Of a DNA stretch of 64,000 nucleotides, positions 1 to 9,086 are shown in pieces. A model generated the notes under the pieces. It ran no database searches. It saw only the letters and a program-made list of their open reading frames with translations, and was not told the DNA's origin. A program made the translations under genes and the position numbers. Source of the stretch: GCA-003244245 sp050700115 (GTDB lineage: Bacteria > Actinomycetota > Actinomycetes > Mycobacteriales > Pseudonocardiaceae); contig JBOHGG010000011.1 of the NCBI GenBank assembly GCA_050700115.1, positions 57,618 through 121,617 on the forward strand, given 5' to 3'. Positions within the stretch are counted from its first letter, which is position 1; each line of letters opens with the position of its first letter.

Positions 1-1172
1 AGCAGGAACGGCGCGGACCGGTCCCCGAAGGCGGTGTCCAAGGCCCCCGGCCGGCTGAATGCGCCACCCAGCTGCCAGATGTCGAGTGTTGAATGCGGCG
101 AGGGGCTGCGCTCGTTCAGGTCGACGAGCGCTGCGATCGCGTCGTCCGGCAGAGCCGCGAGGTAGTGCGATTTCCAGTAGTAGCGCATGTCGTGGGCCGG
201 GTAGTCGGCGTCGAAGAATTGTTGCATGTCCAGATACGGAAGCGTTTCGGAAAGATCAGCGATCGGCGAGCCGAAGTCGCGCAGCGGCTGCAACTCCTGC
301 TGCGCGCGCACTCCCTCGCCACAGTGCACCGCCAGATAGACCGCGATCGGGGCGTGATGGACCTCGGCCGGGATCTCCTCGATCTCGGGCCCGTGCCACA
401 GGATGGCAAAAGAGCTCACCTCGTCCGGAGCCGTGATCGCCCACTCGCGGTAGAAGCGCAGTGCTTCATGGGCGTCCGCGCCCGCGTGCACGACAAAGGC
501 GAGGAACACGTCAGGTCCGACGGGATGTGCCCGGTACTCGAACGACGTGACGACCCCAAAGTTCCCACCGCCGCCCTGCACGCCCCAGAACAGATCGCGG
601 TTCTGCTCGTCACTCGCGGTGATCAGCCGGCCGTCCGCGGTGACGACGTCGACGGAGATCAGGTTGTCGGAGCTGAGCCCGTGCTTGCGCCGTAGCCAGC
701 CGAGTCCGCCACCCAGCGTGAGGCCCGCGATCCCGGTCGCCGTGACGACACCCATCGGCACGGCGAGCCCGAACGCCTGCGTCTCATGGTCGAACTCCCC
801 GATGGTGACTCCGCCCTCCGCGCGGACGGTCCCCCTCTCGGGATCGACGCGCACGCCGTTCATGAGCGAGAGGTCGATCACCAATCCACCGTCGCAGACC
901 CCATTACCGGCCACATTGTGACCGCCACCGCGCACGGCAACGGGCAATCCGCGCTCCCGCGCGAAGCCGACGGCGGTGATCACGTCGGCAACGCCCGCGC
1001 AGCGCGCGATGAGGGCGGGGCGCTTGTCCACCATGCCGTTCCACACCAGCCGGGCCTCGTCGTAATCGCCGTCCGCCGGTCGGACGAGTCGCCCGCGCAG
1101 CCCGGACTCCAGTTCCCGAGCGAGATCGTCCCCGACCTCGGTGGCTGCCGCGCCCGTAGTTTCCGCGGTCAT
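1..1172 (-). CDS. FAD-binding oxidoreductase, BBE/6-hydroxynicotine oxidase-like (3' end cut by window)
   Basis: The minus frame stays open from an ATG at 1172 to the window edge, giving 390 residues with the C-terminus missing. Residues 81-86 read RGGGHN, the loop that carries the FAD-linking histidine (His85) in PCMH-type flavoproteins. It is followed by a DGGLVIDLSLMNGVRVD-type segment and a GITLGGGLGW-like stretch (here GIAGLTLGGGLGWL) typical of the family. An AGGAGG ribosome site lies just upstream of the ATG. Members oxidise small alcohols, amines or sugars with oxygen; the substrate cannot be read from the sequence. Family certain, specific role unknown. Confidence 0.9.
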   Translation of the reverse strand, partial: MTAETTGAAATEVGDDLARELESGLRGRLVRPADGDYDEARLVWNGMVDKRPALIARCAGVADVITAVGFARERGLPVAVRGGGHNVAGNGVCDGGLVIDLSLMNGVRVDPERGTVRAEGGVTIGEFDHETQAFGLAVPMGVVTATGIAGLTLGGGLGWLRRKHGLSSDNLISVDVVTADGRLITASDEQNRDLFWGVQGGGGNFGVVTSFEYRAHPVGPDVFLAFVVHAGADAHEALRFYREWAITAPDEVSSFAILWHGPEIEEIPAEVHHAPIAVYLAVHCGEGVRAQQELQPLRDFGSPIADLSETLPYLDMQQFFDADYPAHDMRYYWKSHYLAALPDDAIAALVDLNERSPSPHSTLDIWQLGGAFSRPGALDTAFGDRSAPFL

Positions 1173-1190
1173 GTGATCAGCCTCCTGTGC

Positions 1191-2039
1191 CTATCGCTGC
1201 GGGCGGAGCCAGACAGTCCACCGCTGGATGGCGACGTAACCCATTCGTTCGTACACGGGCCGGCCGTCGTCGCTGGCGATGAGCATCGCCGGCGACGCAG
1301 GGTCGGCGAGGGTGGCGGCCCAGGTCACCGCAGCGCCCGCACCGCGGCCCCGCGCCGACGCAAGCGTGGCGACGTACTCGACGAGCGTGGCCCCAGCGTG
1401 CTGGTGTGCCGCCGCCACCGCGACCGGTTGCCCCTCCAGCCAGGCGAGCCATACCCGAGTAGCCGGCTGCAGCAGCGTCGGGCCGAGTAGGTCGCCCGGC
1501 CGCAGCGGCCTCAACTCCGGCATCGGGTAGCCATCGACGAGGACCCGTTCGGCAAGCGCCAGCTCGTCGGTGTCCCGGACCTCGCGAACCTCGACTCCCG
1601 GACCGGACGAGGCCGGCCGCGGGCTGGGGAAGCGCACCATCAGCGGCGGGTGCCCGAGCAGGCCGAGTCCATAGGGCTGCAGGTCCGGGGTGGGCCACGG
1701 GCTGATCAGCAGGTAGGGCACATGCGGTGGGAATAGAGCACCGATGTCACCCAGGGTTTCTTCGGGGCGGGTCAATGGCTGCAGCAGGACGACCGGGTTG
1801 GTGAGCGCGCCACGATCGCCGATCCAGCCTCCGGCCCACTGCGGGCCGGATTGCCACGGTCGTCCCGCGCCGCGCGCGACCTGCACCGGCCAGGAGGCGT
1901 GCACGAGCACGGCCTGCCGCACGAGGGTGTCGTCGACGGCGAGGTCCGGCTCCCAACCGCTCGTGAGGTGCTCACCCTCAGCCGGGAGCATCGACGTACT
2001 CATACTCGACACAATGACGGCAGGTCCGCGGCCGAGCAA
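1191..2039 (-). CDS. GNAT-family N-acetyltransferase
   Basis: 282 codons from a TTG at 2039, which lies 3 nt after the stop of the glycosyltransferase gene and suggests translational coupling. An ATG at 2003 is an alternative start with a weak ribosome site. The C-terminal half has the GNAT acetyl-CoA loop (LASARGRGAGAAVTW) and the late strand/helix signature PVYERMGYVAIQRWTVW. The N-terminal half is not recognisable. The acceptor substrate is unknown; a role in modifying or tolerating a small molecule with the adjacent glycosyltransferase is inference only. Confidence 0.8.
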   Translation of the reverse strand: MLGRGPAVIVSSMSTSMLPAEGEHLTSGWEPDLAVDDTLVRQAVLVHASWPVQVARGAGRPWQSGPQWAGGWIGDRGALTNPVVLLQPLTRPEETLGDIGALFPPHVPYLLISPWPTPDLQPYGLGLLGHPPLMVRFPSPRPASSGPGVEVREVRDTDELALAERVLVDGYPMPELRPLRPGDLLGPTLLQPATRVWLAWLEGQPVAVAAAHQHAGATLVEYVATLASARGRGAGAAVTWAATLADPASPAMLIASDDGRPVYERMGYVAIQRWTVWLRPQR

Positions 2040-2042
2040 GAC

Positions 2043-3221
2043 TCAGTGTCGCGGGGAACGCAGCGCGGATTCGATGATGTCGGCAGCTCGGGCCGCGCCC
2101 CCGGCGGCGCGAAGCTCGTCGCGTAGCGCGGTGGCGCGGGCCGCCACCTCCGGCGACCCGGCCAGCCGCAGGACCGCGTCGCGCAGTGCCTCGGGCGTCG
2201 CCTGCTGCATCGGTAGCTGCACCGCGACGCCCAGCTCTTCGAGCATCGAAGCGTTGCTGAACTGGTCGACGGCCTGCGGCACGGCCACCATCGGCACCCC
2301 CTGGTAGAGCCCCTCCGAACAGCCGCCCATACCGGCGTGCGTGACGAATACCGACGCCCGCCCGAGCACCGCGAGCTGTGGCACCCACTCGTGCAGCTCC
2401 ACGTTGGGCGGCACCGGGTGCAACGTCGACCGGTCGATGTGGCGGCCGATCGACATCACCACCTGCCAGTCGAGGCCGCCGAACGCGGTGCAGCAGGCCT
2501 GGTAGAACTGCGACGCGTCGGTGTAGGCCGAGCCGAGCGACACCAGCAGCAGCGGACGGTCAGGCGCCGGCCAGTCACCTTGGTGCGGCCGGGCGTCCAG
2601 CGAGGGCCCGACGAAGCTGTAGATGCGCTTGTCGACCTTCTCGGCGTGCGGTTGCAGCGCCCGCGGGATGAGCACGATGCACCGTGGCGGCCGCCCGGTG
2701 AACTCGTCGACCGACAGCGCGATCCGCTGGTCGTCGAGCCAGCCCGCGAATCTGGACTGGTATGCCTCGCCGGCGGGGTTATCCAGCATCGCGGCATACA
2801 CCTCGGCCATGTCCTGCTCGTAGCCCTCCCACGCCACCATGGCCGGCGAGAGCTGCACGAGCGGGATCTCCCAGGAGTGCGCGAGCACCCGGGCGGCGTA
2901 GGCGGCGATGTCGTACAGCACGACGGCGGGGCGGTCGCGATCGAACGCGGCACGCAACTGCGGCAGTGCCTGCTCCGCCTCATCGAGGAAGATCGACATC
3001 GCCTCGACGCCGCCAGTCGGCCAGCGCTGTCCTGCCTCTTCGTCTGGGAGCACGGAGCGGTAGACCACCGGTATCGCGCCGGCCGAGGCGACGATCTGGG
3101 CGAACGACTCAGGCACCGCGTAGCTGATGCGGTGACCGCGGGCGACCAGTTCGGCGATCACGGGAAGGTTCGGGTTGATGTGGCCGTGCGCGCCGATGCT
3201 GAACATGGCGATGTGAGGCAC
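2043..3221 (-). CDS. MGT-family (macrolide-type) UDP-glycosyltransferase
   Basis: 392 residues from a GTG with a GGAGAAC ribosome site. The N-terminus (HIAMFSIGAHGHINPNLPV) is the acceptor-binding start of the GT1/MGT fold. The C-terminal donor-binding signature HAGMGGCSEGLYQGVPMVAV followed by PQAVDQFSNA is clear. Relatives glucosylate macrolides and other hydrophobic aglycones using UDP-sugars in the cytoplasm, often as self-resistance or detoxification. It heads a two-gene unit with the GNAT protein. No biosynthetic cluster surrounds it, so a detoxifying role is more likely than a biosynthetic one. Confidence 0.92.
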   Translation of the reverse strand: MPHIAMFSIGAHGHINPNLPVIAELVARGHRISYAVPESFAQIVASAGAIPVVYRSVLPDEEAGQRWPTGGVEAMSIFLDEAEQALPQLRAAFDRDRPAVVLYDIAAYAARVLAHSWEIPLVQLSPAMVAWEGYEQDMAEVYAAMLDNPAGEAYQSRFAGWLDDQRIALSVDEFTGRPPRCIVLIPRALQPHAEKVDKRIYSFVGPSLDARPHQGDWPAPDRPLLLVSLGSAYTDASQFYQACCTAFGGLDWQVVMSIGRHIDRSTLHPVPPNVELHEWVPQLAVLGRASVFVTHAGMGGCSEGLYQGVPMVAVPQAVDQFSNASMLEELGVAVQLPMQQATPEALRDAVLRLAGSPEVAARATALRDELRAAGGAARAADIIESALRSPRH

Positions 3222-3705
3222 GAGGTTCTCCAGATAGGTACGAAATTCTTCGCCGGGCGCGCCGCAGGTGGCCGATCAGCTGTCGTGCTGCTGGATCACG
3301 TGAGCCACGGTAGTGAGCCAGCCGGGTGTCCCGCACCGGCATTCCCGCGGCTTCGTCGCTGCGTCGACGACGTTACCGAGAACGCAGCCGCCGTGAACTG
3401 GTCCCACCTACCAGCAGCCAGTCCGGTTCGACCCTCAGGCAGACCAATAGCGCGACGTCACCTCAATCCGGAGTGAGCGGTCAGGAGATCGGCCGGTGCA
3501 GGAACTTCTGGGCCGCAACACCGCCCCGGTGGCAGGTGAGCACTTCCGGATCTGCAGGGTGCGGCACGTCGGGTCACCGCGTGAACGTGACGACTGGATT
3601 CACCTGCGCGGGCAGGCTTGCGGGACGGTAACTGAGACGAGAGTGCCGGAACGGACGGGATAGCATCAGTGGCCGAACCCCATACCTGACCACCGAGGAG
3701 CCGCT
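3222..3705. other. Divergent intergenic region between glycosyltransferase and thrS
   Basis: About 480 bp with no convincing gene. It must hold the promoters of both flanking genes. A TAGCAT at 3660-3665 could be a -10 box for thrS. I looked for a T-box leader before thrS and did not find the conserved antiterminator sequence. An ACTGAGACGA motif at 3630 resembles motifs near the tRNA-Ser island. Confidence 0.5.
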
Positions 3706-5781
3706 GTGTCCCAGCCCAGTCCTGTGCCCGCCGAGCCCGCCGCGAGCGTGCTGGTGCCGGCCGGGACCACAGCCGGCCAGGCGGTGCGGGAGGCGGGCTT
3801 GCCCGGCAAGGGCGCCGACGCCGTGGTGGTCGTTCGGGACGCCGAGGGCAGGTTGCGTGACCTGGCCTGGGCGCCGGAGACCGACACGGCGGTGCAGCCG
3901 ATCGTGGCAAGCTCTGAAGCGGGCCGCAGCGTCATCCGGCATTCCTGTGCCCACGTGCTGGCCCAAGCTGTGCAGGACCAGTTCCCGGACGCCAAGCTCG
4001 GCATCGGACCGCCGGTGAAGGACGGCTTCTACTACGACTTCGATGTCGCCCGGCCGTTCACCCCCGAGGATCTGCAGGCGCTGGACAGGCGCATGAGGCA
4101 GATCATCAAGCAGTCTCAGCGGTTCTCCCGCAGAGTCGTGGAGCCGGTGCAGGACGCACGACAGGAGCTGGCGTCCGAGCCCTACAAGTTGGAACTGATC
4201 TCCCTTAAGTCCGATGTGGACACCTCCGAGGTGATGGAGCTCGGCGGCAGCGAGTTGACCATCTACGACAACCTCGACCCGCGCAGCGGGGAGCGGATCT
4301 GGGGTGATCTGTGTCGGGGCCCGCACGTGCCGACGACCAAACACATCCCTGCCTTCGCGCTGACCCGCGTTGCGGCGGCGTACTGGCGGGGCAACGAGCG
4401 CAATCCCCAACTGCAACGCATCTACGGCACGGCGTGGGAGTCGCAGGAAGCGCTCGACCACTACCTGGAGATGCTCGCCGAAGCCGAGCGCCGTGATCAC
4501 CGCCGGCTCGGCACCGAACTGGATCTGTTCAGTTTCCCCGATGAGATCGGCTCCGGCCTTGCCGTGTTCCATCCCAAGGGCGGGATCATCCGGCGCGAGC
4601 TGGAGGACTACTCACGGCGCCGCCACGAGGAGGCGGACTACGAGTTCGTCTATACCCCGCACATCACCAAGTCCCACCTGTTCGAAACGTCCGGCCATCT
4701 GGACTGGTATGCCGACGGAATGTTTCCCGGAATGCACCTGGACGCCGAGCTCAACTCCGACGGCACAGTGCGCAAGCCCGGCCAGGACTACTACCTGAAG
4801 CCGATGAACTGCCCGTTCCACAGCCTGATCTACAGGTCGCGCGGGAGATCCTATCGCGAGCTGCCGCTGCGGCTGTTCGAGTTCGGCACGGTATATCGCT
4901 ACGAGAAATCCGGCGTCGTGCATGGCCTGACCCGGGTCCGGGGCATGACCCAGGACGACGCACACATTTACTGCGCTAAGGAGCAGGTACAGGCGGAGCT
5001 GCAGTCGCTGCTGTCGTTCGTGCTCGGCCTGCTGCGAGACTACGGCCTGGACGACTTCTACATCGAGCTGTCCACCCGGAATGACGAGAAGTACATCGGC
5101 ACCGACGAGGTCTGGGCCGAGTCCACCGAGACCTTGCGCCGGTCCGCCGAGACCAGCGGGCTGGATCTGGTGCTCGACCCGGGAGGGGCAGCGTTCTACG
5201 GTCCCAAGATCTCGGTGCAGGCCAGGGACGCGCTGGGCCGCACCTGGCAGATGTCGACCATCCAAGTCGACTTCAACACGCCCGACCGATTCGAATTGGA
5301 ATACACCGCGGCTGACGGCTCGCGGCAACGCCCGGTCATGATCCACCGGGCGCTGTTCGGCTCGATCGAGCGGTTCTTCGGCATTCTCACCGAGCACTAC
5401 GCCGGAGCGTTTCCGGCGTGGCTCGCCCCGGTGCAAGTGGTCGGTATCCCGATCGCTGACGAGCACGTCGAACACCTCCACCGGGTGGCGAAAAAGCTGC
5501 GCGCCAAGGGGATCCGCGTCGACGTCGATGCGTCCGGCGATCGGATGCAGAAGAAGATCCGCAACCACACCACGCAGAAGGTCCCATTCATGCTGCTGGC
5601 CGGGGCCAAGGACGTCGAGGCCGGCGCAGTATCCTTCCGATTCCGCGATGGCAGTCAGATCAATGGTATTCCAGTCGACGAGGCAGTCGCCACCGTCACA
5701 GACTGGATCGCGCAGCACGTCAACTCCTCCCCCACGGCCGATGACTTCAACGTCGGGAACGATTCACGCGCGAGTGACTGA
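3706..5781 (+). CDS. thrS: Threonyl-tRNA synthetase
   Basis: 691 residues from a GTG with GAGGAG 5 nt upstream. Order: a TGS-like N-terminal domain (about 10-70), the editing domain with HSCAHVLA (HxxxH) near 83, the class II catalytic core (PMNCPFHSLIYRSRGRSYRELP, HGLTRVRGMTQDDAHIYC, then HRALFGSIERFFGILTEHY), and the anticodon-binding domain from about 570. It charges tRNA-Thr in the cytoplasm. Length and all signatures are normal. The C-terminal tail after about 670 is not conserved. Confidence 0.98.
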   Translation: MSQPSPVPAEPAASVLVPAGTTAGQAVREAGLPGKGADAVVVVRDAEGRLRDLAWAPETDTAVQPIVASSEAGRSVIRHSCAHVLAQAVQDQFPDAKLGIGPPVKDGFYYDFDVARPFTPEDLQALDRRMRQIIKQSQRFSRRVVEPVQDARQELASEPYKLELISLKSDVDTSEVMELGGSELTIYDNLDPRSGERIWGDLCRGPHVPTTKHIPAFALTRVAAAYWRGNERNPQLQRIYGTAWESQEALDHYLEMLAEAERRDHRRLGTELDLFSFPDEIGSGLAVFHPKGGIIRRELEDYSRRRHEEADYEFVYTPHITKSHLFETSGHLDWYADGMFPGMHLDAELNSDGTVRKPGQDYYLKPMNCPFHSLIYRSRGRSYRELPLRLFEFGTVYRYEKSGVVHGLTRVRGMTQDDAHIYCAKEQVQAELQSLLSFVLGLLRDYGLDDFYIELSTRNDEKYIGTDEVWAESTETLRRSAETSGLDLVLDPGGAAFYGPKISVQARDALGRTWQMSTIQVDFNTPDRFELEYTAADGSRQRPVMIHRALFGSIERFFGILTEHYAGAFPAWLAPVQVVGIPIADEHVEHLHRVAKKLRAKGIRVDVDASGDRMQKKIRNHTTQKVPFMLLAGAKDVEAGAVSFRFRDGSQINGIPVDEAVATVTDWIAQHVNSSPTADDFNVGNDSRASD

Positions 5782-5847
5782 CCGCGACCTGAGGTCGGTG
5801 TCACATGGCTTCCGCTGGTGCGCAGCCCAACCTTGGAGGACTATGGG

Positions 5848-6318
5848 ATGACCGACGTCACCAGGAGGGCACTGATGAAGGTCGAGGAGATCCTGAAGGC
5901 GAAGGGCCGATCGGTCGAGACCATCGAGCCTACGGCGAGCGTCGCTGAGGCGGTAGGCCGCCTGAACGGCCCCCCTCAGATCGGGGCTCTGGTCATCTGC
6001 GGCGAGGAAGGGCATCGGCCGATCGCCGGCACGATCACCGAGCGCGACATCGTGCGCGCTCTCAGCAAGTACAGCGCCAAGCTCCTGACCATGCAGGTCG
6101 CCGACGTCATGTCGCGCAACGTCCCGCTCTGCGCACCAGAGGACAGCATCGCGCGGCTCATGCAACAGATGACCGCCTCCCGTTACCGTCACCTGCCGGT
6201 TGTCGATCAGGGCAAGCTGGTCGGCCTCGTCAGCATCGGTGACGTCGTCAAGGCCCGGGTAGCGGACATGGAGTTGGAGACGGGACTGCTCCGGGACCTC
6301 TACATCGCGCGCGGATAG
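5848..6318 (+). CDS. CBS-domain pair protein
   Basis: 156 residues from the ATG at 5848, chosen because GGAGGA lies 7 nt upstream. Two CBS motifs cover roughly residues 15-75 and 85-140: GTITERDIVRALSKY and MTASRYRHLPVVDQGKLVGLVSIGDVVK. A C-terminal helix resembles that of stand-alone CBS proteins such as M. tuberculosis Hrp1. Such proteins bind adenosine nucleotides and act as energy or stress sensors. It follows thrS by 66 bp on the same strand and may be cotranscribed. Confidence 0.88.
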   Translation: MTDVTRRALMKVEEILKAKGRSVETIEPTASVAEAVGRLNGPPQIGALVICGEEGHRPIAGTITERDIVRALSKYSAKLLTMQVADVMSRNVPLCAPEDSIARLMQQMTASRYRHLPVVDQGKLVGLVSIGDVVKARVADMELETGLLRDLYIARG

Positions 6319-6471
6319 GCCAGCTGGCGGTACGCGGGTAGCCCGAACGGGCGTCCCCCCGGCCCCCACGGAACGCATTACGTTCAGTAGCGTGTCGACG
6401 TCTCCCGGTTGAACCGCGCGCGGCGTACCGTCCTCCCATCAAGGGGAACGGAGATCCAGGAGCCCACCACC

Positions 6472-6936
6472 ATGAGCTACACCGAGTCCGCAACCATGAG
6501 CTATATCAATAGGTATAGATCTTCGCATCAGGCGTTCAACCGTCGCGACTGGACGGCTGTCGTGCAGAATTTCGCTGCCGACGCTGAGTACACCGATCAG
6601 GCGCGCGGAGTAGTACTCAAGGGTCCGCAGCAGCTGGTGGACTACCTCCGAGCCAACTGGGTGGCCTCCTTCTCCGATGCCGCTATCACCAATGTCGACT
6701 ACATCGATGCCGGTAACCAGGTGATCGCCCAGTTCACCGGAACCGGAACCAACGACGGGGCCTTCGGGCCGATGCCGCGCACCGGACGCCGGATATCCAC
6801 ACCATTCTGTGAGATCATGCGGTTCAACGCTGCGGGTCAGATCATCAGCGGAAGTCTGTACTACGATCTGGTCACGATTCTCGTCCAACTGGGCCACATG
6901 GAGGTCCCGCCGTCGACATCGTCAGTTGACTTCTAG
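6472..6936 (+). CDS. SnoaL-like / NTF2-fold protein
   Basis: 154 residues from the ATG at 6472, which follows a CCAGGAG ribosome site; a second in-frame ATG (6496) also begins with MSY, so the first 8 residues may be optional. The pattern YRSSHQAFNRRDWTAVVQNF, followed by DAEYTDQARG, is typical of SnoaL-like proteins, a cone-shaped alpha+beta barrel used by polyketide cyclases and many uncharacterised hydrolases or isomerases. The substrate is unknown. Its stop overlaps the stop of the convergent sugar dehydrogenase gene at a CTAG shared by both strands. Confidence 0.8.
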   Translation: MSYTESATMSYINRYRSSHQAFNRRDWTAVVQNFAADAEYTDQARGVVLKGPQQLVDYLRANWVASFSDAAITNVDYIDAGNQVIAQFTGTGTNDGAFGPMPRTGRRISTPFCEIMRFNAAGQIISGSLYYDLVTILVQLGHMEVPPSTSSVDF

Positions 6937-8348
6937 CCCGCCACGGTGAACTCCAGGATCGCTCCAGGATTGTCGAGCTTCTCAGTCGGGGGTCCGGACT
7001 GGGGTCCCGCCCGGCCAGCGCTGTCAGTGACGATATAGACAGTACGGTTGTCCGGGCTCAGCGCCAGATCCCGGTAGCGGTTTGTGGTCTTGAAGAACTG
7101 GGTGATATCCCCCTGGACCGAGCCGCCGTCCTCCGTTAGCCTCAAGCTATAGAGTGCACCATTTTTCAGGCTGGTCACCAGCAGAGAGTTGCGCCATTGC
7201 TGAAATCCGCCTTTGCCGGGGGGCACGAAATCCATGCTGGACGGCGCAATCGAAGGCCAGCAGATGTATGACTGTCCACCACAAGCCGGGTCCTGAAAGT
7301 TGTGTCCGTTGGCCACGGTGTAGAGCGTCTTCAGGGGCTCCACATAGTCCGGACTGCTCCACGCGGTCTCCTTTAGCTGGGGAACTGATGGTGGAGAAGC
7401 ATAGCTGTCGTATCTCAGGGTCGAACACGGCGGCGCGGTCGATGCGGACCAATTCGCGTACGCGTAGGCTTGGTCGTCCTTGAAACCGGACACAAACGGC
7501 CAGCCATAGTTCCTACCCGCCTGGATCAAGTTGATCTCATCGTCAGCCTTGGGGCCATGTTCCGCTGAGAAGAGGCGGCGTTCTGACCCGAAGACAAGAC
7601 CCTGCGGATTTCGGTGCCCATATGAGTAGATATGGCTCCGCACTCCGTTGATCACCGGATTATCTGACGGGATGCCGCCGTCGGGGTTAAGTCTCAGGAT
7701 CTTCCCGACGTACGTCGTCCAATTTCTCACCTCGACGTCGTTCGCGGTGGGCAGATCTTGGGCTTGGATCGGATTGCAGAAACGTTCGAACTGGTTGTTT
7801 CCCTGGTCTCCGATCGAATAGTAGAGCTTCTGGTCGGGACCGAGCAGCAAGCGTCCAGAATTGTGGTCCGTACTAGCCGGCAAACCCGCGATCAAGTCTG
7901 CCGGATTGTTCAAGGCCTGCGCCGCCGGATCGTAGGTGTAGCGGACTATCTTTGTGCGACGATCCACCTCCCCGTTGAGAGAGACATCGTAGGTATACGC
8001 GAGATAGACATCATTGTTCCCGCCGCCCTTGCCGAAGTTCGGCTGAAATGCCATACCGAGCAGGCCGTCCTGGCTCTGGCTGGCGTACGCGCCGGCGATG
8101 GTGAGCACAGTGGTTTTCGATCCATCCGCCGGGTTCACCCGGGTTACTGTCTTCGCAAACCTCTCCGTAACCCAGAGAAAACCGTCGGGGCCCCAGGTGA
8201 TCTCCCACGGGTCCGCCAACCCGGTGGTCAGGACGCGCAACCTGAACGGTTCGCTCCGTAGTCCTTCTCCCAGTGGCGTCTCCGGGGAGGTCATACAACC
8301 TGCCGCTGACAAGACAACCAGGGTGGCAATGGCCAAGAACCGCTTCAT
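6933..8348 (-). CDS. PQQ-type glucose/sorbosone dehydrogenase family lipoprotein
   Basis: 471 residues from the ATG at 8348, which follows GGGGAG. A lipoprotein signal is seen at the N-terminus (KRF, hydrophobic stretch, then LSAAGC), so it is probably anchored outside the membrane. Soluble aldose-dehydrogenase beta-propeller signatures are present: DGLLGMAFQPNF, TDHNSGRLLLGPDQKLYYSI, YGHRNPQGLVFG and AEHGPKADDEINLIQAGRNY. The family oxidises aldose sugars with PQQ, but many members have no proven cofactor. No pqq genes are in the window. Confidence 0.9.
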   Translation of the reverse strand: MKRFLAIATLVVLSAAGCMTSPETPLGEGLRSEPFRLRVLTTGLADPWEITWGPDGFLWVTERFAKTVTRVNPADGSKTTVLTIAGAYASQSQDGLLGMAFQPNFGKGGGNNDVYLAYTYDVSLNGEVDRRTKIVRYTYDPAAQALNNPADLIAGLPASTDHNSGRLLLGPDQKLYYSIGDQGNNQFERFCNPIQAQDLPTANDVEVRNWTTYVGKILRLNPDGGIPSDNPVINGVRSHIYSYGHRNPQGLVFGSERRLFSAEHGPKADDEINLIQAGRNYGWPFVSGFKDDQAYAYANWSASTAPPCSTLRYDSYASPPSVPQLKETAWSSPDYVEPLKTLYTVANGHNFQDPACGGQSYICWPSIAPSSMDFVPPGKGGFQQWRNSLLVTSLKNGALYSLRLTEDGGSVQGDITQFFKTTNRYRDLALSPDNRTVYIVTDSAGRAGPQSGPPTEKLDNPGAILEFTVAG

Positions 8349-8603
8349 ATGTCGTCTCCCCTTCGGCAAACCCGCGCGACGACCGCTCCGTTCATCGACG
8401 CAAAGTACACGATGTCACTGTCCGTGTCCTCCGCCGCAGGTGTCGGCGCGGTGACCGGCACCGCACCGGCGGACTCGCCAGCGGCCCGGCTGCGCGAATG
8501 GGTCCGCAGAGGGACCTTGGGCCCCAGACGGTTGGCACTCTCGAGCAGATTTCGGGGACGTCTACCGTCGTGACCAGCCACTTTGGTTCGCGAGTCGGTG
8601 GGT

Positions 8604-8685
8604 CGCCATTCGGAGCCGAATAGCGGTTCACGGCCCCCGCCGGGCGCCATTCGGAGCCGAATAGCGGTTCACGGCCCCCGCCGGG
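8604..8685 (+). repeat. 41-bp tandem duplication, part of a dispersed repeat
   Basis: Two perfect copies at 8604-8644 and 8645-8685. Each begins CGCCATTCGGAGCCGAATAG, which contains the small inverted repeat ATTCGG-AG-CCGAAT, and continues CGGTTCACGGC. The first 29 bp from CCATT recur in inverted orientation at 16011-16039 (identical) and 16917-16946 (one extra A). Confidence 0.9.
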
Positions 8686-8795
8686 CGGAGGGCAATCGTC
8701 TGGTCGCGGCCGGGCCCGCGTGAGCCTGCAGCCGCTGCCGGGTGTGATCGGAAGGGCGGCGTCAGACCGTAGCCCAACCACGCAGATCCGCCGTG

Positions 8796-8834
8796 TTACC
8801 GATCAAGGTGACCCGCGTCTCGGCGGTCCGAGGC
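8796..8834 (+). repeat. Dispersed repeat, copy 1
   Basis: TTACCGATCAAGGTGACC and, after six bases, CGGCGGTCCGAGGC. The reverse complement of 16985-17022 matches with only a few differences. It lies beside the 41-bp repeat here, and the other copy lies beside a copy of the same 29-bp element. Confidence 0.75.
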
Positions 8835-9086
8835 TCGCATCACGAGGAACTTTGCCATATGCGGGCTTTCGCGGCTTGGCTAACCGCTTCTGCTAACACC
8901 GTCGCGCACATCAACCGAACTGGTAAAGAACTGGTAGGTGCGCTGCCGCTGCTGCACGAAGGTGCTGAAAGAATCAGTACTTGGATACGTGATAGCGATA
9001 CCGGAGCGTGTTGGTAGCCGCGGAGGCGAGCTGATTCCGATGCGTCGCCCTTTCACCCCTTTCACCACCAGAGCCCTGGCGACGGT

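Larger units (their letters stand above)
8349..9086. other. Gene-free stretch with two kinds of dispersed repeat
   Basis: About 740 bp between the sugar dehydrogenase and moeA without a credible gene. It contains a perfect 41-bp tandem duplication (8604-8685) and a second element at 8796-8834 whose near copy occurs inverted at about 17.0 kb. Both are described separately. It may be the scar of a lost mobile element. Confidence 0.5.

Noticed and set aside
3480..3705. Possible T-box leader upstream of thrS (CCGGTGGCAGGTG near 3526)
   Set aside because: The conserved antiterminator sequence and a terminator hairpin are absent; thrS in actinobacteria usually lacks a T-box.
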